57,349 nucleotides of DNA, from contig CANOHT010000019.1 of NCBI GenBank assembly GCA_947565865.1, positions 1 to 57,349 of the forward strand, written 5' to 3'. This DNA comes from an uncultured Clostridia bacterium. GTDB lineage: Bacteria; Bacillota; Clostridia; Christensenellales; Aristaeellaceae. The stretch's first letter is position 1. Each line of letters begins with the position of its first letter. A program made the translations under genes and the position numbers. Shown here one piece after another: positions 1-7,844 of this stretch. The notes below the pieces were generated by a model. That model was not told the origin of the DNA, searched no databases, and saw only the letters and a program-made list of their open reading frames with translations.

Positions 1-48
1 CGACCACCGAGATCTACACTCTTTCCCTACACGACGCTCTTCCGATCT
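1..48 (+). other. Illumina TruSeq adapter contamination
   Basis: These 48 bases match the 3' part of the Illumina TruSeq universal adapter, running from within the P5 arm (GAGATCTACACTCTTTCCC) to the ligation end GCTCTTCCGATCT. This is library-construction sequence, not genome. Genomic sequence begins at base 49. The contig end is therefore an assembly break in which an untrimmed read was kept. Confidence 0.97.
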
Positions 49-186
49 AACGGCAGTAGCAGAGGACGCCTTTTCTGGCTCCATCTGGAATGCAACTGCA
101 AGCATTCGACTAATATCTGCCGTATAAATCGGCGCAGCGATCGGCTGCTGAATAATATATTGCTCGATATATTGGCTATAAGTCAA
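49..186 (-). CDS. N-terminal fragment, AbiEi-like antitoxin (partial)
   Basis: A reading frame on the minus strand starts at a TTG (184-186) and stays open for 46 codons to the adapter junction, so the C-terminus is lost. The start is supported by a GGAGGG ribosome site 8 nt upstream and by a consensus promoter behind it. The peptide begins MTYSQYIEQYI and includes APIYTADISRMLAVAF. This resembles, from memory, the N-terminus of type IV antitoxins of the AbiEi class, which have a winged-helix N-terminal domain and often repress their own promoter. If so, an AbiEii nucleotidyltransferase toxin would be expected just beyond the contig end. The family call rests on few residues. An unrelated winged-helix protein remains possible. 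Confidence 0.45.
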
Positions 187-219
187 GTTGCAATCCCTCC
201 TTTTGAAATATAATCATCG

Positions 220-274
220 GAAACGTTTCGCGAATTACGATTATATTATATCCCAATTTCGCGCGAAATGTCAA
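220..274 (-). promoter_or_regulatory. Sigma-A promoter with two palindromes, for the partial gene at 49-186
   Basis: On the minus strand TTGACA (269-274) and TATAAT (245-250) are separated by 18 bases. The spacer contains a perfect 14-bp palindrome, ATTTCGCGCGAAAT (256-269), which overlaps the -35 box. A second perfect palindrome, GAAACGTTTC (220-229), lies downstream of the -10 box near the expected transcript start. Both positions suit repressor sites. The link to autoregulation by the partial antitoxin-like gene is inference. Confidence 0.7.
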
Positions 275-580
275 GTTACTTAACATTGTATGAATGGACA
301 TAATCCGTCAGAGTTGCAATAATGGTCCCCAAAGTACTTTTCAATCATATGTTTCGAAGGAAAAATTTATGGCGAATAGTGCCCTATTTTCGGTGCGTGA
401 CGGATGTGTCTATCCTTCAACCATGCGTCCACGCAGCTGGTGTCATATTGTAATGGCAAGCGTACATTTCCATTGCTTTTTCTTTCTTTGTGCCATTCTA
501 ATCAAATTCCAGGGACATATGCCAAAACACCCTTTACAGATACGCACCGTTAAGGCTTCTTCATTCGTTGTCTTGTACAA
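275..580. other. Gap without a supported gene
   Basis: This AT-richer stretch lies between the promoter at 245-274 and the SpoVT remnant. A plus-strand open frame beginning at 294 has no ribosome site and no recognisable protein features. No tRNA, terminator or repeat was seen. It may hold decayed sequence related to the truncated gene next to it. Confidence 0.5.
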
Positions 581-754
581 TCACCATCCGGCTCTTTTAG
601 CCAAATCGGTCATCGCAAAGCAGAAATTCTGCCACGGTTGCCATGTTATCTGCGACGGGTCGCCCTCCCGAATACGAAGCGTTCGGCGGATTTCCTTCGG
701 AATGACGACGCGGCCCAGCTCGTCGATCCGGCGCACGATACCAGTTGCACGCAT
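581..754 (-). pseudogene. Truncated SpoVT/AbrB-family regulator
   Basis: Residues 1-33 are a nearly perfect AbrB/SpoVT swapped-hairpin DNA-binding domain, with RRIDELGRVVIPKEIRR followed by LRIREGDP. The start ATG (752-754) has a GGGAGG ribosome site. After GDP the protein diverges at once into 24 unrelated residues and stops at 57 residues. SpoVT proteins have about 180 residues, with a C-terminal GAF domain. A different frame just after the break reads ADNMATVAEFLLCDD, which loosely resembles the start of a SpoVT GAF domain. This suggests an internal deletion plus frameshift. SpoVT fine-tunes sigma-G genes in the forespore, so a functional copy probably exists elsewhere. A genuine short AbrB-like protein cannot be excluded. 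Confidence 0.6.
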
Positions 755-871
755 GATGCAGCAGCCTCCCTTTGATGGATTTTCATCCATAGTATGGCGC
801 GGTAGGAAAGGTTGATGCAGGCAGGATGTGGAAGCACTGGCAGTTCGTCGGGGTCTGTTCTCCATCATTCG

Positions 872-900
872 TTGCAATTTTCGCCTCTTTGTCGTATAAT
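872..900 (+). promoter_or_regulatory. Sigma-A promoter upstream of the 58-residue membrane protein
   Basis: TTGCAA (872-877) and TATAAT (895-900) are separated by 17 bases. They lie about 50 bases upstream of the AGGAGG-preceded start at 952. This promoter would drive the two overlapping genes that follow. Confidence 0.7.
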
Positions 901-951
901 GTAGAAGATTGGCGATGCCAACAAGCTTCGATTATAAGGAGGCGAAACGCC

Positions 952-1128
952 ATGTCTTATCCTTCTGCCGCATCTTCCAGACCTGACCGGCCGCCCCGTC
1001 CGCACAGGCGCCGCCGCATTTCTTTTATGACGCTTCTGCTGGCCGCCGTCGGACTGGTGACGGTGCTGGTGTTTGCCATGCGCTACGCCATCGTGCCGCT
1101 GCTGGTCATGCTCAAGGGGGTTGTATGA
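952..1128 (+). CDS. Small single-pass membrane protein
   Basis: This 58-residue protein has a Pro/Arg-rich cytoplasmic N-terminus (RPDRPPRPHRRRR, about residues 10-22). One hydrophobic helix of about 25 residues follows (FMTLLLAAVGLVTVLVFAM), and there is a short second hydrophobic tail. The start ATG has AAGGAGG at good spacing, and a promoter lies just upstream. Its stop overlaps the start of the next gene as ATGA, so the two are translationally coupled. I do not recognise a family. A membrane partner of the following DUF4230 protein is the likely role. Confidence 0.65.
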   Translation: MSYPSAASSRPDRPPRPHRRRRISFMTLLLAAVGLVTVLVFAMRYAIVPLLVMLKGVV

Positions 1129-1739
1129 GAGGCTTCCTGAAATGGCTGGGCAAGGTGATCGGCTCGGCCTTGACCCTGGTTATCATCATCGCGCTGCTCC
1201 CCTACGCATCCAGCATGCTGTCCGCGATCCTTCCCGATCTTTCCGGCGCGGCGACCACCTTATCGGCCACCCTGTCCCGGCACATGCAGGAAAGCGCCCG
1301 GCTGGAAACCATGCTTGTGGAAGAAGAGGGCGTCATGACCTCAACCACGGACGCACTCCTGCTGGGCGAGGTTCAGAGCGTCGATGTCCGCTATACCTAC
1401 CGTGCCAGCTTGGGCATTGACCTGCGCAAGGTGCAGCTTCAGGTGAGCGGCAACACCGTCACATTGCTGCTGCCTGAGATTGAGGTGCTCAGCGACAGCC
1501 TGACGCCGGAAGAAATCGTTCGCAAGGATTTCTGGTATCCGCTGACGGATGAGCGCCTGCAGACGCTCCTTCAGCAGGAGCAGGAGCGCTTGCGCGCCTG
1601 CTGTCTCGCGGAAAATAATATCAATGAGCAAGCCTGGCAGCATACGGTCGCGGCGCTGGAACAGAGCCTTGGCCAGTGGATCGCCCTTGGCGGCAGCGGC
1701 GTCGTGCTTCAGTATGCGCCCCTTATCCAGCAGCCATGA
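1125..1739 (+). CDS. DUF4230 domain protein, membrane anchored
   Basis: This 204-residue protein has an N-terminal transmembrane helix (about residues 8-32). The extracytoplasmic part carries the pattern of DUF4230: a central beta-rich segment, VDVRYTYRASLGIDLRKV, then NTVTLLLPEIEVLSDSL. A helical C-terminal half follows (about 135-180). DUF4230 proteins are widespread in Firmicutes and their function is unknown. The start overlaps the previous stop by 4 nt. The family call rests on motif recognition rather than a search. Confidence 0.75.
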   Translation: MRGFLKWLGKVIGSALTLVIIIALLPYASSMLSAILPDLSGAATTLSATLSRHMQESARLETMLVEEEGVMTSTTDALLLGEVQSVDVRYTYRASLGIDLRKVQLQVSGNTVTLLLPEIEVLSDSLTPEEIVRKDFWYPLTDERLQTLLQQEQERLRACCLAENNINEQAWQHTVAALEQSLGQWIALGGSGVVLQYAPLIQQP

Positions 1740-1769
1740 ATCATTCCTGTATTTTTTTCCGGCCAGCAC

Positions 1770-1797
1770 TTGACATTGTGCTGGCTTCGTTTATAAT
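1770..1797 (+). promoter_or_regulatory. Sigma-A promoter of the arg operon
   Basis: TTGACA (1770-1775) and TATAAT (1792-1797) are separated by 16 bases. They lie 50 bases upstream of argC and directly before an ARG-box-like palindrome that would cover the transcript start. Confidence 0.85.
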
Positions 1798-1803
1798 AGA
1801 CGT

Positions 1804-1817
1804 TGCATATTTATTCA
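1804..1817 (+). promoter_or_regulatory. ARG box (ArgR/AhrC operator) of the arg operon
   Basis: TGCATATTTATTCA matches the ARG box pattern TGAAT-wwww-ATTCA with one mismatch in the left arm. It begins 6 bases after the -10 box and so spans the expected transcript start, the standard place for arginine-dependent repression. A second site of the same pattern, on the other strand, lies at 11239-11252 upstream of an amino-acid ABC transporter. No argR gene is present in the window. Confidence 0.75.
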
Positions 1818-1846
1818 TGATCGCCGCATAGGCAGGGAGGCATTTC

Positions 1847-2800
1847 ATGGCTTCAACGATTTTTATTGACGGCAAGGACGGCACCACCGGGCTACGCATC
1901 TACGACCGGCTGGCCCAGCGGCAGGATGTCACGCTTCTGACGCTCCCCGAGGCTGAGCGCAAGCTGCCCGAGGCCCGGCGGGCCGCCATCCACCAGGCGG
2001 ATGTGGCGATTCTTTGCCTGCCGGACGCCGCGGCCAGGGAGTCCGGCGCGCTGGCTGAGGGCAGTGCCTGCCGCATCCTTGATACATCCACCGCCCACCG
2101 CACGGCGGAGGGCTGGGCTTATGGCTTCCCCGAATTATCCCACAGCCATCGGGAGGCCATTGTCCATGGCCGATATGTGGCTGTCCCCGGGTGCCACGCC
2201 AGCGGCTTCATCGCTCTGGTCAGTCCCCTGGTACGCTGCGGACTGCTGCCGTCACAATCGGCCCTTTCCTGCTTTTCACTGACGGGCTATTCAGGCGGCG
2301 GCAAAAAGATGATTGCGCAGTATGAAGCCGCAGAACGAGAAACGGCGCTGGCCAGCCCCCGCCAGTACGGCCTGACCCAGCAGCACAAGCATCTGCCGGA
2401 AATGCGGCATGTATGCGGCCTTCAGGCTGAGCCGATCTTCGCGCCCGTCGTAGCCGATTTTTACAGCGGCATGGAGGTCACTGTGCCCCTCTTCCGCCAT
2501 CAGCTGCGATGCGGTGAGCATCCGCTGAAAGAAGTTCGGGAGGCGCTGAGGCAGCACTACTTCGGCAGCAACGTAATCAAGGTATGGACGGAGGAAGACA
2601 ACGCGCTGTCCGGGGGCTTCATCGCCGCCAACGCGCTCTCCGGCCGGGACAGCATGGAATTGATGGTGCTGGGCAACGACGAACGGCTTCAGCTGGTCGC
2701 GCGGTTTGATAATCTGGGCAAGGGCTCCTCCGGCGCGGCGCTGCAGTGTCTGAATCTGATGCTGGGCGCCGAGGAAACCATGGGCCTTCAGCTTTCATGA
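1847..2800 (+). CDS. argC: N-acetyl-gamma-glutamyl-phosphate reductase
   Basis: ArgC reduces N-acetylglutamyl phosphate to the semialdehyde with NADPH, the third step of arginine/ornithine synthesis in the cytoplasm. At 317 residues it is the short type-2 form rather than the roughly 340-residue type-1 form. The N-terminal nucleotide-binding segment (IFIDGKDGTTGLRIYDRL) and the active-site cysteine at about residue 116 in VPGCHASG are visible. It is the first gene of argCJBD, with GGGAGG before the ATG, a promoter and an ARG box. The next gene, argJ, starts 15 bases after its stop. Confidence 0.95.
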   Translation: MASTIFIDGKDGTTGLRIYDRLAQRQDVTLLTLPEAERKLPEARRAAIHQADVAILCLPDAAARESGALAEGSACRILDTSTAHRTAEGWAYGFPELSHSHREAIVHGRYVAVPGCHASGFIALVSPLVRCGLLPSQSALSCFSLTGYSGGGKKMIAQYEAAERETALASPRQYGLTQQHKHLPEMRHVCGLQAEPIFAPVVADFYSGMEVTVPLFRHQLRCGEHPLKEVREALRQHYFGSNVIKVWTEEDNALSGGFIAANALSGRDSMELMVLGNDERLQLVARFDNLGKGSSGAALQCLNLMLGAEETMGLQLS

Positions 2801-2815
2801 AAGGTGGATAAAAAC

Positions 2816-4033
2816 ATGATTGAGCACATTCAGGGCGGCGTGTGCGCGCCCAAGGGTTTTACGGCAGGCGGCATCCATTGCGGCATCCGCAAGAACCGCA
2901 GCAAGCGGGACCTCAGTATGATTCTCAGCGAGGTTCCCGCCTCCGCGGCCGCGGTATATACGCGCAACCTGGTCAAGGGTGCGCCGATTTATGTCACCCA
3001 GCGCAACCTGCAAAACGGCGTTGCTCAGGCGGTTGTGTGCAACAGCGGCAACGCCAACACCTGCAACGCTGACGGCGAGGATGTCGCGTGGCAGATGTGC
3101 CGTCTGGCCGGCGACGCCCTGGGCGTCAAGCCGGAGGACGTTATCGTGGCCTCCACGGGCGTTATCGGACAGCCGCTGCCGATCGCTCCCATCGCCCAGG
3201 GCGTGGTTCCCCTGGCCGCCAGCCTGACGGCGACGGGCAGCCCCCAGGCCGCGGAAGGCATCATGACCACCGATACCCATCTGAAGGAGGTCGCCGTCAG
3301 CTTCCAGGTAGACGGCGTGACCTGTCATCTTGGCGGCATTGCCAAGGGCAGCGGCATGATTCATCCCAACCTGGCGACCATGCTGGTCTTCCTCACCTGC
3401 GACGCCGCCATTTCCGCCCCGATGCTCCGCAAGGCCCTGTCGGAGGACGTGCAGGATACCTTCAACATGGTATCGGTGGACGGCGATACTTCCACCAACG
3501 ACATGGTCTCCATCATGGCCAACGGCATGGCGGGCAACGCGCCCATCGCCAGTGAGGGAAACAGCTACGATGCCTTCCGCGCCGCGCTGAACGAAGTGAC
3601 CTCGACCCTGTGCCGGATGATCGCCAAGGACGGCGAAGGCGCTTCCCATCTGCTGACCTGCCAGGTCAGCGGGGCCAAAAGCACCAAGGATGCCAAGCTC
3701 TGTGCCAAGGCGGTAGCCTGCTCCAGCCTGCTGAAGGCCGCTATTTTCGGCGCGGACGCCAACTGGGGGCGCGTGCTGTGCGCGCTGGGCTATTCCGGCG
3801 CGGAGCTGGACGTTCATCAGGTGGAGGTGGCCTTCCATTCCAGCGAGGGAACCATCGTCGTCTGCCGCAATGGCGCGTCCGTTCCCTTCTCGGAGGAAGA
3901 CGCCAAGCGCGTCCTCCTCCAGGATGAAATTGACGTGCTTATTACCTTGCGTGACGGCGACGCTTCCGCAACCGCCTGGGGCTGCGATCTGACCTACGAC
4001 TATGTGAAAATCAACGGCGACTACCGCACCTGA
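2816..4033 (+). CDS. argJ: Bifunctional ornithine acetyltransferase / N-acetylglutamate synthase
   Basis: ArgJ moves the acetyl group from N-acetylornithine to glutamate, giving the cyclic arginine pathway; some members also use acetyl-CoA. The precursor cleaves itself at a conserved Thr, here Thr188 in PNLATMLVF, preceded by KGSGMI. The length of 405 residues is normal. I chose the ATG at 2816, since AAGGTGG sits 8 nt upstream; an in-frame GTG at 2804 overlaps that ribosome site. Having argJ and no argE or argA in the operon fits the recycling pathway. Its stop overlaps the first possible start of argB. Confidence 0.95.
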   Translation: MIEHIQGGVCAPKGFTAGGIHCGIRKNRSKRDLSMILSEVPASAAAVYTRNLVKGAPIYVTQRNLQNGVAQAVVCNSGNANTCNADGEDVAWQMCRLAGDALGVKPEDVIVASTGVIGQPLPIAPIAQGVVPLAASLTATGSPQAAEGIMTTDTHLKEVAVSFQVDGVTCHLGGIAKGSGMIHPNLATMLVFLTCDAAISAPMLRKALSEDVQDTFNMVSVDGDTSTNDMVSIMANGMAGNAPIASEGNSYDAFRAALNEVTSTLCRMIAKDGEGASHLLTCQVSGAKSTKDAKLCAKAVACSSLLKAAIFGADANWGRVLCALGYSGAELDVHQVEVAFHSSEGTIVVCRNGASVPFSEEDAKRVLLQDEIDVLITLRDGDASATAWGCDLTYDYVKINGDYRT

Positions 4034-4053
4034 TGAACGGAGGCATGATGACC

Positions 4054-4929
4054 ATGACCGGTGAGATGACCAACGGACAGCGCGCCCAGGTGCTGGTGGA
4101 AGCGCTGCCCTATATCCAGAAATACAACGGGAAAATCATTGTCGTCAAGTATGGCGGAAACGCCATGATTAACGAAGAGCTCAAGCACGACGTCATGCGG
4201 GACATGGTGCTGATGAACCTCATCGGCGTCAAGGTGGTGCTGGTACACGGCGGCGGCCCGGAGATTTCCGCCATGCTCAAGCGCGTGGGCAAGGCGTCCA
4301 CCTTCGTGGACGGTCTGCGCGTGACCGACGAGGAAACCAGCGAGATCGTGCAGATGGTTTTGGCCGGCAAGATCAACAAGAGCCTGGTGGCCAAGCTGGA
4401 TCTGCTGGGCGGACGCGCCATGGGCATCAGCGGTATGGACGGCGGGCTCATCGAGGCCGCCATGGCCGACGCCCGGCTGGGTTATGTGGGCGAGGTGAAA
4501 AAGGTCAATCCTCAGCCCATTCTGGATCTGCTGGAGAAGGGTTACATTCCCGTCGTCTCCACCATCGGCTGCGACGAAACCGGCCACGTCTTCAACATCA
4601 ACGCGGATACGGCCGCGGCAGCCATTGCGGCCTCCCTTCATGCCGAAAGCCTGATCTCCATGACCGACACCATCGGCCTTCTGCGGGATCCCGGCGATCC
4701 GGCCAGCCTCATCCGCCGGGTGGACATCAAGGGCGCGCAGCAGCTTAAGACGGAAGGCGTGATTTCCGGCGGCATGATCCCCAAGGTGGACTGCTGCATC
4801 AAAGCCATTGAGGAGGGCGTCCGCAAGGTATTCATCATTGACGGCCGCGTTCCCCATGCCCTGCTGCTGGAAACCCTTACGGACGAGGGCGCGGGCACCA
4901 TGTTCAGGAAGGAGCTTCCATCATGCTGA
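4054..4929 (+). CDS. argB: Acetylglutamate kinase
   Basis: ArgB phosphorylates N-acetylglutamate. Visible motifs are VVKYGGNAM (phosphate binding), VHGGGPEIS (substrate loop) and the C-terminal GGMIPKVDCC region. The N-terminal helix segment AQVLVEALPYIQKYNGK is the extension found in hexameric, arginine-inhibited enzymes, so feedback inhibition by arginine is likely. There are several possible starts (4033, 4045, 4048, 4054). CGGAGG at 4038-4043 favours 4054, giving 291 residues. The 3' end overlaps argD by 7 nt. Confidence 0.95.
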   Translation: MTGEMTNGQRAQVLVEALPYIQKYNGKIIVVKYGGNAMINEELKHDVMRDMVLMNLIGVKVVLVHGGGPEISAMLKRVGKASTFVDGLRVTDEETSEIVQMVLAGKINKSLVAKLDLLGGRAMGISGMDGGLIEAAMADARLGYVGEVKKVNPQPILDLLEKGYIPVVSTIGCDETGHVFNINADTAAAAIAASLHAESLISMTDTIGLLRDPGDPASLIRRVDIKGAQQLKTEGVISGGMIPKVDCCIKAIEEGVRKVFIIDGRVPHALLLETLTDEGAGTMFRKELPSC

Positions 4930-6074
4930 CCAAACAGGCGGATCAGGCGTATGTCGCCGGCACCTACGGGCGCTTTGACGCGGCCATGGCTTCAGGCCAG
5001 GGGGCTGTTTATCAGGATGAAGACGGCAAAAGCTACATTGACTTCGGCACGGGCATTGGCGTCACCCTGTTCGGCGCCTGCGATCCCGGTTGGGTCAAGG
5101 CCGTCACCGATCAGCTGAACACCCTGGGGCATGTGTCCAACCTCTACTATACCGCCCCGCAGGCCAAACTGGCGGAGCTGTTGTGCCAGCGCACCGGGAT
5201 GAAGAAGGTCTTCTATGGCAACTCCGGCGCCGAGGCCAATGAATGCGCCCTCAAGGTGGCCCGAAAATACGGTGAGAGCACCGGGCGGAACGTGATCGTC
5301 ACCCTGCGAAACAGCTTCCATGGTCGTACCATCGCCACCCTGGCCGCTACCGGACAGGATCGCTTCCATGAGCATTTCGGCCCTTTCCCCGAGGGCTTCC
5401 GCGTCATCCCCGCCAACGATCACGACGCCCTGGAGGCAGCGCTGACGGCAGGCGATGTCTGCGGTATTCTGATGGAAATGATTCAGGGCGAGGGCGGCGT
5501 GATCCCTCTGGAGCCCGCCTATGTGCAGCTGGCTGAAAAGCTGTGCCGTGAGCACGATATTCTGCTTATGGTGGATGAAGTGCAGACCGGCAACGGCCGC
5601 ACCGGCAGCCTATATTGCTACATGCAGTACGGCATTCAGCCTGACGTAGTAACCACCGCCAAAGGGCTGGCAGGCGGACTTCCCATGGGCGCCTGCCTGC
5701 TGGGCGAGCGCTGTCAGCACATCCTGGGCAAGGGCGACCATGGCAGCACCTTCGGCGGCAACCCCATCTGCGCCGCGGCGGCACTGAACGTCATCAGCCG
5801 CATCGACGACGCGCTGCTGGAGGGCGTGAAGGCACGGGAAGCCTTCATCCGTCAAGCCATGGCGGACTGTCCCGGCCACCAAGGCGTCACCGGCATGGGC
5901 CTGATGCTGGGCATCGCCACAGACAAGCCTTCCGCCGAGGTGGCCTCCGCCTGCCTCCGAGACGGCTTGATGGTGCTCACCGCCCATGAAAAAGTTCGGC
6001 TTTTGCCGCCGCTCAACATAAGTTTTGAGGCATTGCGGCAGGGAATCGACATCCTGAAAAAGAATCTTTCATAA
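4923..6074 (+). CDS. argD: Acetylornithine aminotransferase
   Basis: This PLP-dependent class-III aminotransferase converts N-acetylglutamate semialdehyde to N-acetylornithine using glutamate. The PLP-binding lysine is Lys247 in TTAKGLAGGLPMGA. Also visible are the GNSGAEANE cofactor-phosphate motif and the aspartate in MVDEVQTG. The 383 residues match the family. It is the last gene of argCJBD and is followed by an intrinsic terminator. Carbamoylation and urea-cycle-type genes (argF, argG, argH) are not in the window. Confidence 0.95.
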   Translation: MLTKQADQAYVAGTYGRFDAAMASGQGAVYQDEDGKSYIDFGTGIGVTLFGACDPGWVKAVTDQLNTLGHVSNLYYTAPQAKLAELLCQRTGMKKVFYGNSGAEANECALKVARKYGESTGRNVIVTLRNSFHGRTIATLAATGQDRFHEHFGPFPEGFRVIPANDHDALEAALTAGDVCGILMEMIQGEGGVIPLEPAYVQLAEKLCREHDILLMVDEVQTGNGRTGSLYCYMQYGIQPDVVTTAKGLAGGLPMGACLLGERCQHILGKGDHGSTFGGNPICAAAALNVISRIDDALLEGVKAREAFIRQAMADCPGHQGVTGMGLMLGIATDKPSAEVASACLRDGLMVLTAHEKVRLLPPLNISFEALRQGIDILKKNLS

Positions 6075-6088
6075 GCCGCCAAAAAATC

Positions 6089-6125
6089 AAGCGCACTGTC
6101 CTCCTTTTTGGCAGTGCGCTTTTTC
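6089..6125 (+). terminator. Intrinsic terminator of the arg operon
   Basis: A perfect 9-bp stem, AGCGCACTG (6090-6098) with CAGTGCGCT (6112-6120), is followed by TTTT. It begins 15 bases after the argD stop. Confidence 0.85.
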
Positions 6126-6157
6126 TGCGGCAGCATAGGAAAGAGAGGGTTATACGG

Positions 6158-6808
6158 TTGCCAATGTCCATAGGATTTTCCGAGCAGGCCGATACCGGCG
6201 TTGACCGCTCCCCTGCTCAGGCTCAATTGCTTCAGCGCCTTCAGCCGGTTCTGGAACGGGTTGCCGCGCTGGCTGACCAGCCACGGCTGCTCATCGCGGT
6301 AGACGGCCCCTGCGGCAGCGGCAAAACCACCTTGGCTGCCCTGGTGAGCCAAGCCCTTGCCTGCCCCTGTGTCCACATGGATGATTTTCACGTTCCTCAT
6401 GCCCGCAAGACGGCTCAACGGCTGGCGCAGCCGGGAGGCAACAGCGACCGGGAGCGGCTGATGACGGAGGTGCTCCTCCCCTGGCGGGAAGACGGTACGG
6501 CATTCTATCGTCCCTACGATTGTCAGCAAGACGCTCTGGCCGAAGTCGTCGCATTGCCGCCCAGCCGGCACCTGGTACTGGAAGGCAGCTACAGCCATCA
6601 TCCCGAACTTGCCGCCCTGACGGATCTTCAGGTCTTCATCCGGGTTTCCCGGGAGGAGCAGCTGCGGCGTCTGTCACAGCGCTGCGGCGCGCGCCTTCAG
6701 CAGTTTGTCGACCGATGGATTCCCTTGGAGGATCGGTATTTTGCCGCCTTCTCCTTGCCGCGCCGGGAGGCTTTGGTCATTGAGAATCATTCCGTCCAGG
6801 GCGTGTAG
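6158..6808 (+). CDS. Uridine-kinase-like P-loop kinase
   Basis: This 216-residue cytoplasmic protein has a Walker A motif (GPCGSGKTTLA, about residues 50-60). The HMDDFHVP segment that follows is typical of the uridine kinase/phosphoribulokinase superfamily and supplies the catalytic Asp. Next come YRPYDC and an LEGSYSHH strand. The small-molecule substrate cannot be told from the sequence. The start is probably the TTG at 6158, because GAGAGGG ends 8 nt upstream; an in-frame ATG lies at 6164. Its 3' end overlaps the convergent gene at 6787-7128 by 22 nt. Confidence 0.75.
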   Translation: MPMSIGFSEQADTGVDRSPAQAQLLQRLQPVLERVAALADQPRLLIAVDGPCGSGKTTLAALVSQALACPCVHMDDFHVPHARKTAQRLAQPGGNSDRERLMTEVLLPWREDGTAFYRPYDCQQDALAEVVALPPSRHLVLEGSYSHHPELAALTDLQVFIRVSREEQLRRLSQRCGARLQQFVDRWIPLEDRYFAAFSLPRREALVIENHSVQGV

Positions 6809-7128
6809 CTTCCGGCCATCCGTCCGGCGTTCTTCATGCGGCGGATTACCGCGTCGTACTGACCATGGCGAATCGTAGGCGCCGAATATACAGGTCTTTG
6901 GCGCTGGGGCTTCTCCTGCTCCGGACTACTCGCCTTTGCCTTGTCTTCATCGCGCTGCTTCGGCAGCTGAAACTCCGGCAAAGCCCCGGCGGCTTCCTCC
7001 GTTTCAATTCTGGACGGCGCGATTTCCTGTTCAGCCTCGGTTTTCTGGCATTGCCACCAAATCCACTGCTCTTTCTGCTCCCGCGGTGAAAGCGCGGCGA
7101 AGGGCGACAGGCTGGCGGGTTCCCTCAT
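6787..7128 (-). CDS. Hypothetical protein, charged, 113 residues
   Basis: The minus-strand ATG at 7128 has GGGAGG 9 nt upstream, which supports a real gene over the competing plus-strand frames. The protein has an N-terminal segment with FAALSPREQKEQWIWWQCQ, a charged Glu/Lys-rich middle that is probably disordered (about 30-80), and a C-terminal helix-like end YDAVIRRMKNAGRM. There is no signal peptide or membrane segment. I do not recognise a family. It is divergent from the C39-like gene at 7190 and converges on the kinase gene. Confidence 0.6.
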   Translation of the reverse strand: MREPASLSPFAALSPREQKEQWIWWQCQKTEAEQEIAPSRIETEEAAGALPEFQLPKQRDEDKAKASSPEQEKPQRQRPVYSAPTIRHGQYDAVIRRMKNAGRMAGSYTPWTE

Positions 7129-7189
7129 GCGACATACCTCCCATCATGGCGGATGCTTCATCCTATGACGATGGGCGGAGGAGGTGCGG

Positions 7190-7813
7190 ATGCTCACAGG
7201 AAAAACGGCGGCCATCAGCGTCCTTGGACGAACCCTCACGCTGTACAATCAGCGTCATCCAGGCTGGACGCATCCCTATCCTTATCTGGGGCACGAAACC
7301 CTGCGAACCTCCGGCTGCGGCATTTTCGCGCTATGCCATGCCACCCAATGGCTCACGGGGCGGGCGGCAGCTCCCGAGACGCTGGCTGACTTCTCGGTTG
7401 CCTGCGGAGCCCGGGGCGACGACGGCACCGACCGGCCGATCCTGCTCGCGGCGCTCTCCGGCGAGGGCCAAGCGGCCAGATTGGGCTTCTCCTGCCCGAA
7501 CCCGGTGCTGTCCAACGACCTTCAGGCACTGTACGCCTTCTTGGCCGCCGAAAAAGGCGCGGCCCTTTCAAATCTGCGCGTCGGGCATATCGTCTGCCTG
7601 ACGGCGGCGCGGCAGGTCAAAGGCGTCCGGCAGCTGCTGGCCATCGACAGCTATGGCGAAGCTGACGATCCGCGCCTGGCCGGGCATGTTCTTGGCGTCG
7701 AGGAAGGTTCCGCTTTTTCCTATGAGCAGCAGGGTCAGCATGTGATGACCCATGCCGCGTATTGGGTGGAGGCATCGCTCCCCCGGGACTTCCAGCTGCT
7801 ATACCGCTCTTGA
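7190..7813 (+). CDS. C39-like cysteine peptidase fold protein
   Basis: This protein has 207 residues. The motif RTSGCGIFALCHATQWLTG (about 41-60) resembles the catalytic Cys helix of papain-like C39/C39_2 peptidases, where GCG is typical. HIVCLTAAR and LLAIDSYG downstream could supply the His and Asp, but their spacing is only roughly right. There is no signal peptide, so it probably acts in the cytoplasm. A GGAGGAG ribosome site supports the ATG at 7190. The next gene, of the aldose epimerase family, starts 31 bases later and may be co-transcribed. The peptidase call is tentative. Confidence 0.5.
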   Translation: MLTGKTAAISVLGRTLTLYNQRHPGWTHPYPYLGHETLRTSGCGIFALCHATQWLTGRAAAPETLADFSVACGARGDDGTDRPILLAALSGEGQAARLGFSCPNPVLSNDLQALYAFLAAEKGAALSNLRVGHIVCLTAARQVKGVRQLLAIDSYGEADDPRLAGHVLGVEEGSAFSYEQQGQHVMTHAAYWVEASLPRDFQLLYRS

Positions 7814-7844
7814 TTTCAAAAGCAATACAAGGAGGAAAACATCC

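Noticed and set aside
294..815. Open frame of 173 codons on the plus strand
   Set aside because: No ribosome site, odd composition, and it runs antisense through the clear SpoVT/AbrB segment.
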